Shown: positions 1 through 8,559, counted from the first letter of the stretch. The stretch is 64,000 nt of DNA from Anaerococcus jeddahensis (GCF_001182725.1 NZ_CWHU01000003.1:100577-164576); one strand, 5' to 3'. Numbers and translations are program-made. Notes: generated from the letters alone by a model not told the origin.

Positions 1-378
1 GATTATTTTTGCTTGATTTTCATTTAAAATATACCAGCACTCGCTTTTTCCGTAGGAATTTTCATTTTTTGCCATTTCATCATCCGGATGAACTTGGATT
101 GATAAGTCATCATTTGCATCTATTAATTTTATTAAAAGGGGAAAGTTTTCTTTTTTTTCATCTCCAAAAAGGTCCTTGTGGTTTTGGTATAATAAATCTA
201 AACTTTCTCCCTTATATTTTCCGTTTAAAATTTTTGAAGGAAAGTCTTTCATTGCAGAAATAGCCCAATATTCTCCTATATTTTCGGATTTAAATTGGTA
301 GGGAAATTCTTTTTTTAGCCTATCTCCTCCCCAAATTTTTTCTACAAATTCTCCTTTTAAAAATAATATTTTTTCCAT
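1..378 (-). CDS. manA: Mannose-6-phosphate isomerase, class I (5' part, runs off the window)
   Basis: Interconverts mannose 6-phosphate and fructose 6-phosphate in the cytoplasm with a bound zinc ion. Reading the minus strand from ATG at 378 gives 126 codons with no stop. Visible are an N-terminal KIWGGDRL segment typical of type I phosphomannose isomerases, a GEYWAIS segment, and the metal-site signature QVHPDD near residue 95. A GAGGTGA ribosome binding site sits just upstream (381-388). The C-terminal part lies outside the window, so whether the gene is intact is unknown. The family call is firm from the WGG and QVHPDD motifs; the gene symbol is by family resemblance. Confidence 0.85.
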   Translation of the reverse strand, partial: MEKILFLKGEFVEKIWGGDRLKKEFPYQFKSENIGEYWAISAMKDFPSKILNGKYKGESLDLLYQNHKDLFGDEKKENFPLLIKLIDANDDLSIQVHPDDEMAKNENSYGKSECWYILNENQAKII

Positions 379-404
379 AAGTCACCTCTTTTTTATTATA
401 CTAA

Positions 405-443
405 GAAAAAAATAAAGCCCAAGGATAAAGCTTGGGCCTTTCT
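405..443 (-). terminator. Rho-independent terminator of the GntR/ABC operon
   Basis: On the minus strand the stem GCCCAAG/CTTGGGC (417-423 with 431-437) is followed by a T-rich run. It lies immediately after the stop of the ABC permease. Confidence 0.8.
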
Positions 444-1256
444 TTATGCTACTGTTAATTTATTTTTGTGGAAGAAATTTGTGAGAAATATTTGTACGGC
501 TGTTACTACTGTGTTTAAAATAGTACCTAGTCCCATCACTCTTGTCAATTCTTCTACAGTTTCCACATTGCTTAAATAGAAACCATTTTGTATTTGATCT
601 GAGCTTCTTCCTGCATCTATTGAAAATGTTTCTAAAAATTTCACTCCAAATGTAAGTCCCAAAATTGAAATTACTATTGTTATCAAAATAAAGACTACAA
701 CTGGCCCGAATTTTCCTAAATCTTTGAAAGTTTTGCTTGATCCAATGCTTATTGATGCCAAAATTCTTGTAAGAGTTGCAAGAAGGGAAATTAAAACTGT
801 AATTATAAAGACAAGTATAGTTTTTGATGGTACTTGGTCTAAAATTGTTTTTATTTGCTTAAATATTTGGCTTATATCCTCTCCCCTTGCTCCTGTTGTA
901 ATGAAAAAGAATCCGACAAATTCTATCAGAAATACAAGGCCTGCAAGTAAGGCAATAATCATTATATTTAAAATTCTTGATGTAGTTATATCTTTTGATT
1001 TTACTGGAAGAACATCATAAAAGGCAGCTTCTTCGCCATAAAACTTTTTATAATCATTTAAAATTACAATTATCATAGAAATCGCAAAGGATGAATACAT
1101 AACTAACATTGAAATAACTGTTATAAAATCCAAAAACGCTGAATCAAGATATGAATTTATAAAGTTTAATACGACTGATATAATTAAAGGAATTACCATC
1201 CAAGGAAGGATGTCCCTAATATTTTCTTTTAATTGGTGTTTTAATAATTTAGCCAT
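444..1256 (-). CDS. ABC transporter permease (ABC-2 like membrane subunit)
   Basis: A 270-residue integral membrane protein with about six hydrophobic segments, starting MAKLLKHQLKENIRD. It follows an ABC ATPase and a YtrA-type GntR regulator, so it is probably the membrane partner of that ATPase; the substrate is unknown. The start at 1256 is preferred over an upstream ATG at 1283 because AGGAGG lies about 7 bases before it, and because it gives the tight 8-base ATGGCTAA overlap with the ATPase gene. YtrA-type operons often respond to cell-wall-active compounds, but nothing here shows which one. Confidence 0.8.
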   Translation of the reverse strand: MAKLLKHQLKENIRDILPWMVIPLIISVVLNFINSYLDSAFLDFITVISMLVMYSSFAISMIIVILNDYKKFYGEEAAFYDVLPVKSKDITTSRILNIMIIALLAGLVFLIEFVGFFFITTGARGEDISQIFKQIKTILDQVPSKTILVFIITVLISLLATLTRILASISIGSSKTFKDLGKFGPVVVFILITIVISILGLTFGVKFLETFSIDAGRSSDQIQNGFYLSNVETVEELTRVMGLGTILNTVVTAVQIFLTNFFHKNKLTVA

Positions 1257-1938
1257 TGAAAACCTCCTCGAAATATTCTTCAACTCCCATCTTGTGTTTT
1301 TCTCTCAAATCATCAATATTTTCTTCCAAAATGATTTTTCCATCTGAAATGAAAATAACCTTATCCAAAAGTCTTTCGATTTGACTAATCAAATGGGTCG
1401 AAATAATCATAAGGCCATCAGAATCAAAATTATCAATTATCACATCCATAATTTTTTTCCTGCTTGCAGGATCAATCCCGCTCATCGGCTCATCCAAAAG
1501 ATATAAATCGGACTTTCTTGAAAGAGAAAGAGCAATTTGAACCTTGTCCTTCATTCCCTTTGACATATTTTTTATTTTCATATTCATATCAAGCTTAAAA
1601 TCTCTTATTATTTTTTCAAATTTTTCCTTGGAAAAATCTTCAAAAAATTCAGCATATAAATTCGAAATTTTTACCAAATTATATGATTTATCCAAGGGAA
1701 GGTGGTCTGGTTGATAGGATACAAAAGATTTTGTAAGATTATTTGGATCTTCTCCTCCAATTTTAACCTCCCCAGCATAATTTTTTTCAAGACCTGCAAG
1801 AATCCTAAGTAGGGTAGTTTTCCCAGATCCATTCGGTCCCAAAAGTCCAACAATTTCACCTTTTTTTAGTGACAAATTCATCTTATCTATAACAATTTTA
1901 TTTTTATAAGATATTGTCAAATTTTTAATCTCTAACAT
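1249..1938 (-). CDS. ABC transporter ATP-binding protein
   Basis: A 229-residue cytoplasmic ATPase. It shows a Walker A GPNGSGKTT near residue 36, a degenerate ABC signature NMSKGMKDKV, a Walker B DLYLLDEP, and an H-loop STH near residue 190. This is the short single-domain form that pairs with an ABC-2 type permease. The start at 1938 overlaps the regulator stop as TAATG and has GGAGGTG a few bases upstream; a TTG at 1953 would lie before that site and is not used. It is the third of four co-directional genes. Transported substrate not predictable. Confidence 0.88.
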   Translation of the reverse strand: MLEIKNLTISYKNKIVIDKMNLSLKKGEIVGLLGPNGSGKTTLLRILAGLEKNYAGEVKIGGEDPNNLTKSFVSYQPDHLPLDKSYNLVKISNLYAEFFEDFSKEKFEKIIRDFKLDMNMKIKNMSKGMKDKVQIALSLSRKSDLYLLDEPMSGIDPASRKKIMDVIIDNFDSDGLMIISTHLISQIERLLDKVIFISDGKIILEENIDDLREKHKMGVEEYFEEVFNG

Positions 1939-2297
1939 TAGTCCACCTCCCAAAATTTATCAAGACCATCAAGAGCATCTTCTTTTGAAATTTTTAAATT
2001 TTTTGCATTGTTTATAAAATCTTCACAAATTATTTCAAAAGCATTTTTTGATAAAGATTTTATCAACTCCTCATCATCAGTTACAAACCTTCCAGCAGTT
2101 CTTTGACTTTTACAAAGACCATCACGCTCAAGTTCAGCCAAAGCCCTTTGAACAGTATTTGGATTAACCTCATAAAGTTTTGCCAAATTTCTTACAGAAT
2201 CAATTTTTTCACCAGGACTCCAAATTCCACTTGAAATTTTCGACTTAAAATCTTCCAAAATTTGAAGATAAATAGGTCTATCATTATCAAATTCCAT
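1938..2297 (-). CDS. GntR family transcriptional regulator, YtrA type
   Basis: A 119-residue DNA-binding protein. The N-terminal winged helix-turn-helix (about residues 8-75) reads PIYLQILEDFKSKISSG, followed by VRNLAKLYEVNPNTVQRAL and DGLCKSQRTAGRFV, the hallmark of the short YtrA subfamily. The short C-terminal tail has no effector domain. It sits directly upstream of an ABC ATPase/permease pair and probably represses the operon. A palindromic site at 2589-2621 in front of the operon is the likely operator. Confidence 0.88.
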   Translation of the reverse strand: MEFDNDRPIYLQILEDFKSKISSGIWSPGEKIDSVRNLAKLYEVNPNTVQRALAELERDGLCKSQRTAGRFVTDDEELIKSLSKNAFEIICEDFINNAKNLKISKEDALDGLDKFWEVD

Positions 2298-2561
2298 TTA
2301 AGCCTCCTTTTTTTCAATCGCTTGGCCAATAGTTAAACCTAAAAGCATTCCAATAGAAATCCAATATCCTATATCATCGAAAATACTTCCAAAAGCTGCT
2401 CCAAAAACTATCCCAAGCCCTATTCCTTCCGCCAAATAATTTCCATTATTTTCTAGATTTTTTTCTTTTTCATTTTTATAATTTTTGTCCAATTTTTTTA
2501 TCAAAAAAATAAAAGAAATTCCTAATAAAAATATTGGCAAAATTATTTTTAAAATATCCAT
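2298..2561 (-). CDS. Small membrane protein, first gene of the GntR/ABC operon
   Basis: An 87-residue protein of unknown family. An N-terminal hydrophobic helix (residues 4-22) is followed by a charged linker rich in K and N, then two glycine-rich hydrophobic segments (AEGIGLGIVFGAAFGSI and WISIGMLLGLTIGQA). The stop is directly adjacent to the regulator ATG, with GGAGG inside the end of this gene. AAAGGAAAA precedes its own ATG. It is probably co-transcribed with and regulated by the GntR protein. Function not recognised. Confidence 0.7.
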   Translation of the reverse strand: MDILKIILPIFLLGISFIFLIKKLDKNYKNEKEKNLENNGNYLAEGIGLGIVFGAAFGSIFDDIGYWISIGMLLGLTIGQAIEKKEA

Positions 2562-2588
2562 ACATTTTCCTTTTTGTATTTCTGTGTT

Positions 2589-2621
2589 ATTGTACCACTC
2601 TCTTAATACAATAATATTGTA
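2589..2621 (-). promoter_or_regulatory. Candidate GntR (YtrA) operator/promoter region
   Basis: Three copies of ATTGTA/TACAAT lie within 33 bases: ATTGTA at 2589-2594, TACAAT at 2607-2612 and ATTGTA at 2616-2621. The last two form a perfect 15-bp palindrome. YtrA-type regulators bind inverted hexamers ending in TGTA/TACA. The leftmost copy may also serve as the -10 (TACAAT on the minus strand). Inference from pattern and position only. Confidence 0.45.
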
Positions 2622-2639
2622 ACCCCTCTTTTTGTTTTT

Positions 2640-3024
2640 GTAAAGACTTTTTAAAAAAATTTTTTAAATTTTAAAAATCCTTGATTTTAAAAGCTTTTAG
2701 ATGATTTTTAAATAAAAAAATTTAAAAATTTATAATTTTTACCTAAATTTTACAAATAATTTCAAATTATTAAACAAAACTTTCTTATTATTTAATTGAA
2801 AGAAAAAACAAAAAAATATCGCCAAATATTTTGGTGCTCTTCCTTAATTAATTGTTTTTTTCTTTTGGAAATATTTGAATTAATCCCTCAATAACAAATA
2901 TTTCATATTTAATCTTTCATTGATTCAGGAATGTAAGATTAAAAGAAGTGTAAACTTCTCTTAATACAAATAGCCTTTTGCAAAAAATATTTTCAAAAGC
3001 CTCTTTTTTGTAGAATCTCCACTT
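2640..3024. other. Gene-free AT-rich interval with small hairpins
   Basis: No credible reading frame with a ribosome binding site was found. Two small hairpins are present: AGAAGTGTAAACTTCT (2944-2959) and a CCTTTTG/CAAAAGC stem (2974-3000) followed by TTTTTTG, which looks like a weak terminator for a plus-strand transcript. No matching promoter is convincing. Confidence 0.4.
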
Positions 3025-3062
3025 AAAAAAGGTCTTAGGATTTCTCCTAAGACCTTTTTGTT
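3025..3062 (-). terminator. Rho-independent terminator after the DUF4097 gene
   Basis: Stem AAAAAGGTCTTAGGA / TCCTAAGACCTTTTT with a 4-base loop (3026-3059). T-runs on both sides mean it could work in both directions. Confidence 0.8.
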
Positions 3063-3070
3063 TTTATTAT

Positions 3071-4144
3071 CTATCTAAGATTTACTCTACCAAATGCTGA
3101 TTTTATATCTAAATCTAAATCTGACTCTTCTGGGTCAGTTGAAACTTGATAGCCATCTTTGGTTTGCAATTTATTTTTAAATTTTTCTGCAATTGAATAA
3201 GATGATGACTTAATTAAAGCTTTAATGTTTTTATTAAATTCATTTGTATCAACAACAACTGATCCAAATTGAGTTGCCATATTTACATTTTTTGCATCAA
3301 TAATTTTGAAAATTCTAATTGATCCAGCCTTTGAAGCTAGGTCTACATTTTCCATGTTTAATCCATCAATTCTGATTGATCCATTTACAACTTCTACATT
3401 TGCATTTTCACCTGAAACATTTGTAAGATAAACTGATCCATTTACATTTGAAACCTCAAGATCTCCATTAGTATTTCTAATTTCAATTTTTCCGTTTGTA
3501 TTTTTTAGGTCAATGTTTCCCGCAGTATTTATAAGGGTGAATCTTGCATTAGTTGATTCAATATTATTTTCCTTAAAATCAACATCACAAATCTCAACTT
3601 GGCCATTTATAATATTTACATCAAGTTTGTCGTAAATATTTTTGCCCAAATATAATTTTACATTTGCACTTGCATCAATAGAGCTATAATTTTCATTTAC
3701 GTTTATTAGAAGTTTATCTTCAACAACTTCAATATTTAGATAATCATTTTTTTGGTCTTCTTTGTTTTTGAAAAATACTTTTTCTTCAACCATAATGTGA
3801 TTTTCTTGAGCTCTTTCAATATCCAAAGAACCATTTATAAGATTTATTTCAATTTCATTGATTTCATCGTCAATCTTTGTTTGATTTTCAGATTTTTGAG
3901 AATTGATGTGATAAATATTTGGAATATTTACACTATCAAGGTCTAAATCAAAATCAAAATTTGAAATAGTTTCGCTAGTTTTTTTCATAACTTTTTCAAA
4001 AGAAGTTGATAATTTGTCGATAAAACTTTCTTCGTTGTTTTTTGCCTTATCTTTTCCAACAGCTTCCAAAAGATCACTTGCTTGTTCAACAGTAATTTTT
4101 CCTTCTTTTAACATATCTAAAATCATTTTCTTTTCTTCATTCAT
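3071..4144 (-). CDS. DUF4097 family protein with N-terminal SHOCT-like segment
   Basis: A 357-residue protein. The first 30 residues (EEKKMILDMLKEGKITVEQASDLLEAV) form the short helical segment common to YvlB-like proteins. From about residue 90 to the end it is built of repeating beta-strand units (LINGSLDI, IINGQVEI, NTNGKIEI, VNGSVYLTN, VNGSIRIDG), which form a beta-solenoid in DUF4097 proteins. No signal peptide or membrane helix. It overlaps the DUF2089 gene by 8 bases (ATGAATGA) and shares its C-terminal helical motif (GEITPDQASELL there, GKITVEQASDLL here). Such pairs are linked to envelope stress in Bacillus; the role here is unknown. Confidence 0.8.
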   Translation of the reverse strand: MNEEKKMILDMLKEGKITVEQASDLLEAVGKDKAKNNEESFIDKLSTSFEKVMKKTSETISNFDFDLDLDSVNIPNIYHINSQKSENQTKIDDEINEIEINLINGSLDIERAQENHIMVEEKVFFKNKEDQKNDYLNIEVVEDKLLINVNENYSSIDASANVKLYLGKNIYDKLDVNIINGQVEICDVDFKENNIESTNARFTLINTAGNIDLKNTNGKIEIRNTNGDLEVSNVNGSVYLTNVSGENANVEVVNGSIRIDGLNMENVDLASKAGSIRIFKIIDAKNVNMATQFGSVVVDTNEFNKNIKALIKSSSYSIAEKFKNKLQTKDGYQVSTDPEESDLDLDIKSAFGRVNLR

Positions 4145-4493
4145 CTTTTAGCTCCTTTAATAATTCACTTGCTTGGTCTGGAGTAATCTCTCCGCTATTG
4201 ACCATGTTCAAAATATCTATTCTAGATTCTTGCTTATCTATTTTTCCACCAAGTTTTTTAACAAGCTTGTCAATTTTATTTCTTACAGTCGGGTAAGATA
4301 TTCCCAAACTTTCACCAACGTCTTTTATACTTCCACGCTTTTGTAAAAAAAGTTCAATAAATTCCAAATCCTCCGCGTCAAGCCTTTGGAATTTTCCCAT
4401 TTCAAATTCTCCGCTAACTTCAGTTAAACATGAATTACATTTATAAGATGTGATGACCAAGTCACCACCACAATTAGGACATTTATTAATCAA
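4137..4493 (-). CDS. DUF2089 family zinc-ribbon/HTH regulator
   Basis: A 118-residue protein. A four-cysteine zinc ribbon (CPNCGG at residues 5-10, CNSC at 19-22) is followed by a helix-turn-helix segment (about 40-85: DLEFIELFLQKRGSIKDVGESLGISYPTVRNKIDKL) and a short helical motif at the C-terminus. This matches the DUF2089 family of presumed transcription regulators. The start codon is TTG at 4493, chosen because AAGGAGG lies upstream and the cysteine motif begins at once. It is first in a two-gene operon with the DUF4097 protein, which it probably regulates. Confidence 0.82.
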   Translation of the reverse strand: MINKCPNCGGDLVITSYKCNSCLTEVSGEFEMGKFQRLDAEDLEFIELFLQKRGSIKDVGESLGISYPTVRNKIDKLVKKLGGKIDKQESRIDILNMVNSGEITPDQASELLKELKDE

Positions 4494-4649
4494 AACCCGC
4501 CTCCTTTATAAAATAAGTATACCAGCTTTTTAATTTTTGTAAAGTTATTTTTTAATATTTTTAATATTTTAATTGTAAATCTTAATTAATTTAATATTTT
4601 ATTTTAATTAAATGATTTTAAAAATTGATTTTGTAAATTTTTCCAATAA

Positions 4650-4680
4650 AAAAAGACAAAAGAAATTCTTTTGTCAAAAT
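4650..4680 (-). terminator. Rho-independent terminator of the glycosyltransferase operon
   Basis: Inverted repeat GACAAAAGAA/TTCTTTTGTC (4655-4675) followed on the minus strand by a T-run, 15 bases after the last stop codon. Confidence 0.75.
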
Positions 4681-4694
4681 TTATATAATATTTT

Positions 4695-5387
4695 TTAAAC
4701 CAAGTCTTTTGCCCAGTGGCTTTTTAGGCTTCTTAGTATCCAGATAATTGTATTTACAACTATAGAAAGATTAAAGGTGAAATTTAATAAAAGTAAAATT
4801 TTGTAAATGTCCTCGCTTTTTATAAATTTAAAGGGATTTAAAAATGATATTAGGGAAAATATTAAAAATACTCCCATCCATTTTATAGAAGTTTTTACAT
4901 TTTCCTTGTAATCTAGGAAAATAAAGTGCCTATTTTTGTATCTTTTTATAAAATTATCTCTTTTTTTCTTATAAATTTCCCTTTCTGCCCTTTCATTTTT
5001 TATTAATGCGGCATAATAAAAAATCATTTCATCATAAGTTGATGAAAATTTTCTTAAATTCATGCATTCTTCTTTGGAATAAACAAGGTCAATTATTCTT
5101 TTTGTAATATTTGCCTTTGATTTAAAGGAAATTCTTTCTTCTCTTAATTTTTTTAAATTTTCAATATTTTTTTCGTTTTGAATTTTTGAAAGAGTTTCAT
5201 CTTCGTATTTTATGATTTTTTTTCTAATAATAAAATAAAAGCCTATCAAAATTAAAAATACTAAAATTTGCCCTGCAAATACCAAAATAAAATTGTTCGT
5301 ACTCAAATTTGCAACAAAAAGCATCACAAAACTTGGAAGAACAATTATTAAAAGGGCAAATAATAAAAATTTTACTATGCTTCTCAC
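4695..5387 (-). CDS. Membrane protein of unknown function in glycosyltransferase operon
   Basis: A 230-residue protein with two N-terminal transmembrane helices (about residues 5-27 and 33-52), a highly charged region (55-165), and two C-terminal helices (about 168-190 and 194-218). The start is GTG at 5387, overlapping the upstream stop as GTGA, with AAGGAG upstream. The tight coupling to two glycosyltransferases suggests a role in membrane glycolipid or envelope assembly. No family was recognised. Confidence 0.7.
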   Translation of the reverse strand: MRSIVKFLLFALLIIVLPSFVMLFVANLSTNNFILVFAGQILVFLILIGFYFIIRKKIIKYEDETLSKIQNEKNIENLKKLREERISFKSKANITKRIIDLVYSKEECMNLRKFSSTYDEMIFYYAALIKNERAEREIYKKKRDNFIKRYKNRHFIFLDYKENVKTSIKWMGVFLIFSLISFLNPFKFIKSEDIYKILLLLNFTFNLSIVVNTIIWILRSLKSHWAKDLV

Positions 5388-6391
5388 TTATCTTCTCCTT
5401 TTAAAAGGTCTTGGTAATATTTTTTGAGAGTTTTACCAACATTTTCTATAGATTTTTCTTGGGCAATTTTGTATCCCTCGTTTTTTAAAGAAGGTAAGCT
5501 TTTTTCTAAAATTGCTTTAATTTTTTGGTGAAATTCCTCAATATCTTTCGCCTTATAAATTTCTTTTCCATCTTTTAAATTTTCATAAATTTCTATATCC
5601 CTAATTATTATGTCAGCCTTGGTTGAAAGGGCCTCAAGTAAAACTATGCCCTCAGTTTCTTCAAAAGTTGGAAATATGTATAAGTCTGAACCAGCATAGG
5701 CTTCTCTTAACGCTTCTTGATTAACATATCCTGGAAAATGTAAATTTTTTAAATCTGTTTGAACAGCTTTTTTAATTTTTTCTGGCACAAGTGTCAAATT
5801 TAATTCTCCAAACCAAACAAATTCGTATTGGGGAAGTCTTTTTGCAAGGTCTACAAAATCCAAAATCCCTTTTCTTTCAATAAAAAGACCTACAGAAATT
5901 ATGGATTTTTTATTTTTATCAAGCCCATATCTTTGGTAAAAATTTTTCCTATCTTCCTTTTTCCCCTTCCAAAAATCAAGATCAATTCCATTAGAAACAA
6001 CTTTAATTTCTTTTCCAATTTGGTAGGATTCTAAAATATTTTTAGAATATTCAGTTGGAGTTAGGATTAAATCTCCTTTTTTATAGCAATAAATAAGCCA
6101 TTTTTTAAAAAGTGGTGCAAGTTGGTTTGATAAAATAAAAGAATTTTCAAAATCTTCCTTGGTAGAATGACCGTGGTAGACAATTTTTTTCCCTTCTTTT
6201 TTTGCCTTAGTCGCAAAGGATGCAGATTTGGGAAAAACTGTATTAATGTGGCAAATATCATAATCATCATTTGGGTCTAGAGTATAGGAAACCCCAGCAA
6301 GATCTAGGGCCTTTTTTTGGTGGTCAATTGCCTTTCCAACACCAGATTCCTTCACAGTTTCATAATCTTCGTTATAAATAAGAATTTTCAT
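5384..6391 (-). CDS. GT4 glycosyltransferase, second glycolipid-type enzyme
   Basis: A 335-residue cytoplasmic or membrane-associated GT-B fold enzyme. The N-terminal acceptor half begins KILIYNEDYETVKESGVGKA. The C-terminal donor half contains VSVGLFIERKG-like and GYVNQEALREAYAGSDLYIFPTFEETEGIVLLEAL, with the E-x7-E motif of GT4 retaining enzymes. It overlaps the preceding GT4 gene by 20 bases. Paired GT4 genes of about 390 and 340 residues occur in lactic acid bacteria for mono- then di-glycosyl-diacylglycerol synthesis (Streptococcus CpoA is the second enzyme). By analogy this would add the second sugar; this is inference. Confidence 0.8.
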   Translation of the reverse strand: MKILIYNEDYETVKESGVGKAIDHQKKALDLAGVSYTLDPNDDYDICHINTVFPKSASFATKAKKEGKKIVYHGHSTKEDFENSFILSNQLAPLFKKWLIYCYKKGDLILTPTEYSKNILESYQIGKEIKVVSNGIDLDFWKGKKEDRKNFYQRYGLDKNKKSIISVGLFIERKGILDFVDLAKRLPQYEFVWFGELNLTLVPEKIKKAVQTDLKNLHFPGYVNQEALREAYAGSDLYIFPTFEETEGIVLLEALSTKADIIIRDIEIYENLKDGKEIYKAKDIEEFHQKIKAILEKSLPSLKNEGYKIAQEKSIENVGKTLKKYYQDLLKGEDK

Positions 6392-7535
6392 TTATCCTGC
6401 CTTTTTTTATTTTTATTGCTTCTTGATAAAGATTTACACATTTTTTTCCAAAAGAATCAATAGAAAAATTCTCAAGAGCATATTCTCTCGCGTTTTTTGA
6501 AAGTTCCTCTCTTTTTTTTCTGTCAGAAAAAATAATTTCTAAATCTTTTTTAAAATCATAAAAATCTTCATATTGATAGCCGTTAAAATCATTAATTATT
6601 ACATCGTCAAGGCAAGTATCTTTCCTACAAATCGCCAAAGTCCCATTGCTCATAGCCTCATAATAAGTAAGACCTTGAGTTTCAGACTTGCTTGCAGAAA
6701 CAAAAGCATCCGCCATCCTGTAATAATTATTTACTTCCTCGGGCCTAACCATGCCCGTAAAATAGATTTTTTTGTCAATTTTTTCCCCATAAGATTTTAA
6801 TTTTTTCAAATAAGGACCACCGCCAACAAGGATAAATTTGAGTTTTTCCATATCAAGCCTATTGTAAAAATCTATCAATTCCTCAATATTTTTCTCCTCA
6901 GCAAGCCTTCCCAAATATAAAATGATTTTATCATTCTCATCAAAGCCATAATAATCTCTTAATTTATATTTATCATCAAGTTTTTCCGCCATTTCAATTC
7001 CTGTTGGAATTATTTTTATTTTTTCATCTTCAATATCATAGGATTTTAAAATTTCCATAGTTTTTTTGCTAGGTCCAATAATCATATCAACCCTATCAGC
7101 AATTGCCTTAGAAAAAACCGAAATTACTTTTTTGCCCACTTTTTTTGATGGAGAAAAATAATGAGTGTAATCTTCATAAATTGTATGATAGGTGTGGATT
7201 AGGGGGCAAGATGCTTTTTTTGCAATTTTTGTCGCCATCATAAAAGTAGAAAATTCACATTGAGAATGAACAATGTCTGGTTTCCAATTTTTTATTTCCC
7301 TAATATATTTATTTCTTAAAGTTGCGGAAATTCTTGCTTCAGGATAAATTTTTCCAGCACCAAGACTTCCTATATAATAAACATTTCCTTTTTTATAACT
7401 TTCAGTAGAATTTGAAAGAGTCAAAACCCTCACATCAAATCCATTATTTTCAAGATATGATTTTAAATTTAAAATTGATCTTACTACACCATTTACGACA
7501 GGATAGTACCAGTCAGATGTAATTAAAATTTTCAC
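6372..7535 (-). CDS. GT4 glycosyltransferase, probable 1,2-diacylglycerol 3-glucosyltransferase
   Basis: A 387-residue GT-B enzyme of the MGlcDAG-synthase type. It begins KILITSDWYYPVVNGVVRSI, with SQCEFSTFMMA and HTYHTIYEDYTHYF in the N-terminal half and LGRLAEEKN, VGGGPYLKKL and SASKSETQGLTYYEAMSNG in the donor half, including the E-x7-E catalytic motif. The HTYHTxYEDYxHY string is typical of diacylglycerol glucosyltransferases (lipoteichoic acid glycolipid anchor). The start at 7535 has GAGGTGATT upstream. First gene of a three-gene operon. The acceptor is inferred from family resemblance. Confidence 0.85.
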   Translation of the reverse strand: MKILITSDWYYPVVNGVVRSILNLKSYLENNGFDVRVLTLSNSTESYKKGNVYYIGSLGAGKIYPEARISATLRNKYIREIKNWKPDIVHSQCEFSTFMMATKIAKKASCPLIHTYHTIYEDYTHYFSPSKKVGKKVISVFSKAIADRVDMIIGPSKKTMEILKSYDIEDEKIKIIPTGIEMAEKLDDKYKLRDYYGFDENDKIILYLGRLAEEKNIEELIDFYNRLDMEKLKFILVGGGPYLKKLKSYGEKIDKKIYFTGMVRPEEVNNYYRMADAFVSASKSETQGLTYYEAMSNGTLAICRKDTCLDDVIINDFNGYQYEDFYDFKKDLEIIFSDRKKREELSKNAREYALENFSIDSFGKKCVNLYQEAIKIKKGRINENSYL

Positions 7536-7634
7536 ATAATCACCTCTTTTATTAGCTTAACATTTTTTTATTATAAACATATAAAGTCTATTAATATTGT
7601 ATGCAAAAAGTAAATATTTTTCAATTTATATCAA

Positions 7635-8051
7635 ATGGGGTATATTTTATCTAGATTATTTAAAAGAAAGGGTGATGATTTGGGAAATTTAATAGTTGGT
7701 GATGTTCTTTTATTATTCTTTTCAATTTATGTAGGAATATTTTTCAAAAAATTTCACACAGACTATCCAAAAATGAAAGTAGGATTTCACATTTGGGAAG
7801 TTTGTTACAATAAAGAATGTTGGGAATACGGAAATAATTTTGCAGGAAATCTTTCAATAATTCTTGGAATAATTTTATTCGGCATAATCTATCCCATAAT
7901 TTTATATTTCAAAATAAAAAGAAATATATGCGTAATCCTTCTAATTCTTTTTACCATCCTTTATTTTATACTTTTGCTTACAATTTTAAGATATCATATG
8001 AGAAAAAAATTTAATTTAAAAGATGAAAAAGATGATGAAGATAAAAAATAA
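7635..8051 (+). CDS. Small membrane protein of unknown function
   Basis: Up to 138 residues with three hydrophobic helices (about 19-36, 75-92 and 100-124) and a short charged tail ending DEKDDEDKK. The ATG at 7635 has no good ribosome binding site. A TTG at 7680 preceded by GAAAGGGTGATG may be the true start (123 residues). A cysteine pair (CYNKEC) lies in the extracellular loop between helices 1 and 2. Transcribed divergently from the glycolipid operon. No family recognised; it is followed directly by a terminator hairpin carrying a repeat element. Confidence 0.55.
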   Translation: MGYILSRLFKRKGDDLGNLIVGDVLLLFFSIYVGIFFKKFHTDYPKMKVGFHIWEVCYNKECWEYGNNFAGNLSIILGIILFGIIYPIILYFKIKRNICVILLILFTILYFILLLTILRYHMRKKFNLKDEKDDEDKK

Positions 8052-8052
8052 A

Positions 8053-8231
8053 GCTATCTTACTTTTGTAAAATAGCTCAAACTGTCGACAAGCTCAATTT
8101 ACACCCATTTCGAGCAGATAAACAACCGTTGATTTCGGTTGTTTATCCCGATTTATCGTACGTAGTGAGTCGAGAAATCTCATGAGATCTCTCCACTCCT
8201 TTCAGTCGGTCAAGATGGGTTATTTTTTTGC
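8053..8231 (+). repeat. Palindromic element family 1, copy A (short), inside a terminator
   Basis: Starts in a hairpin (AGCTATcttacttttgtaaaATAGCT, 8058-8080), then a terminal repeat relative ACTGTCGACAA (8087-8097). It carries the conserved 31-base stem-loop at 8117-8147 (stem GATAAACAACCG, loop TTGATTT) and the central block GTAGTGAGTCGAGAAATCTC with ATGAGATCTCTC. The right end is replaced by a different palindromic element. No coding capacity. Confidence 0.7.
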
Positions 8232-8543
8232 AATGTAGTCAAATCCTCACGCTAAGAATATCATACGGAAAAAATTGATTTGATTTAAAATTTAAAAATT
8301 CGTGAAAAATCGCACTCTATAATTTAAAGCTAGGATTATTTATTAAATAACTTAAATCCCATCAAATTTTAATTCTTCGTTTTATTCCGAGGGATAAATA
8401 TTAAAATCGTGCCACCGGCACAACTTTAATCTATTTATCTGTCATCGCGTTAGCGAGTTTGCGATTTTAGAATTTTGAAATTTATAAATCAACAATTTTT
8501 GAAGTCCGATATTCATGCTTGAGGATTTGTTTACATTGAGCTT
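8232..8543. repeat. Large imperfect palindrome, element family 2 (single copy here)
   Basis: The left end (8232-8300) is the inverted complement of the right end (8465-8543). GCAATGTAGTCAAATCCTCA at the left pairs with the complement of a right-end string containing TGAGGATTTGTTTACATTG, and the match continues for about 70 bases. The interior holds CGTGCCACCGGCAC. It lies between a family 1 copy and the serine dehydratase stop and carries no gene. It looks like a second, unrelated miniature element nested at the same terminator. Confidence 0.55.
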
Positions 8544-8559
8544 TTTATTTTTAAAAAAT

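Noticed and set aside
9..263. 84-codon plus-strand frame at the left edge
   Set aside because: Antisense to the mannose-6-phosphate isomerase gene, which has clear family motifs and a ribosome binding site.
2960..3012. Possible plus-strand small RNA ending in the CCTTTTG/CAAAAGC hairpin
   Set aside because: No convincing promoter upstream; described only as hairpins.
8053..8543. CRISPR-like array at the palindromic repeats
   Set aside because: Repeats are long inverted elements, not short direct repeats with unique spacers, and no cas genes are present.
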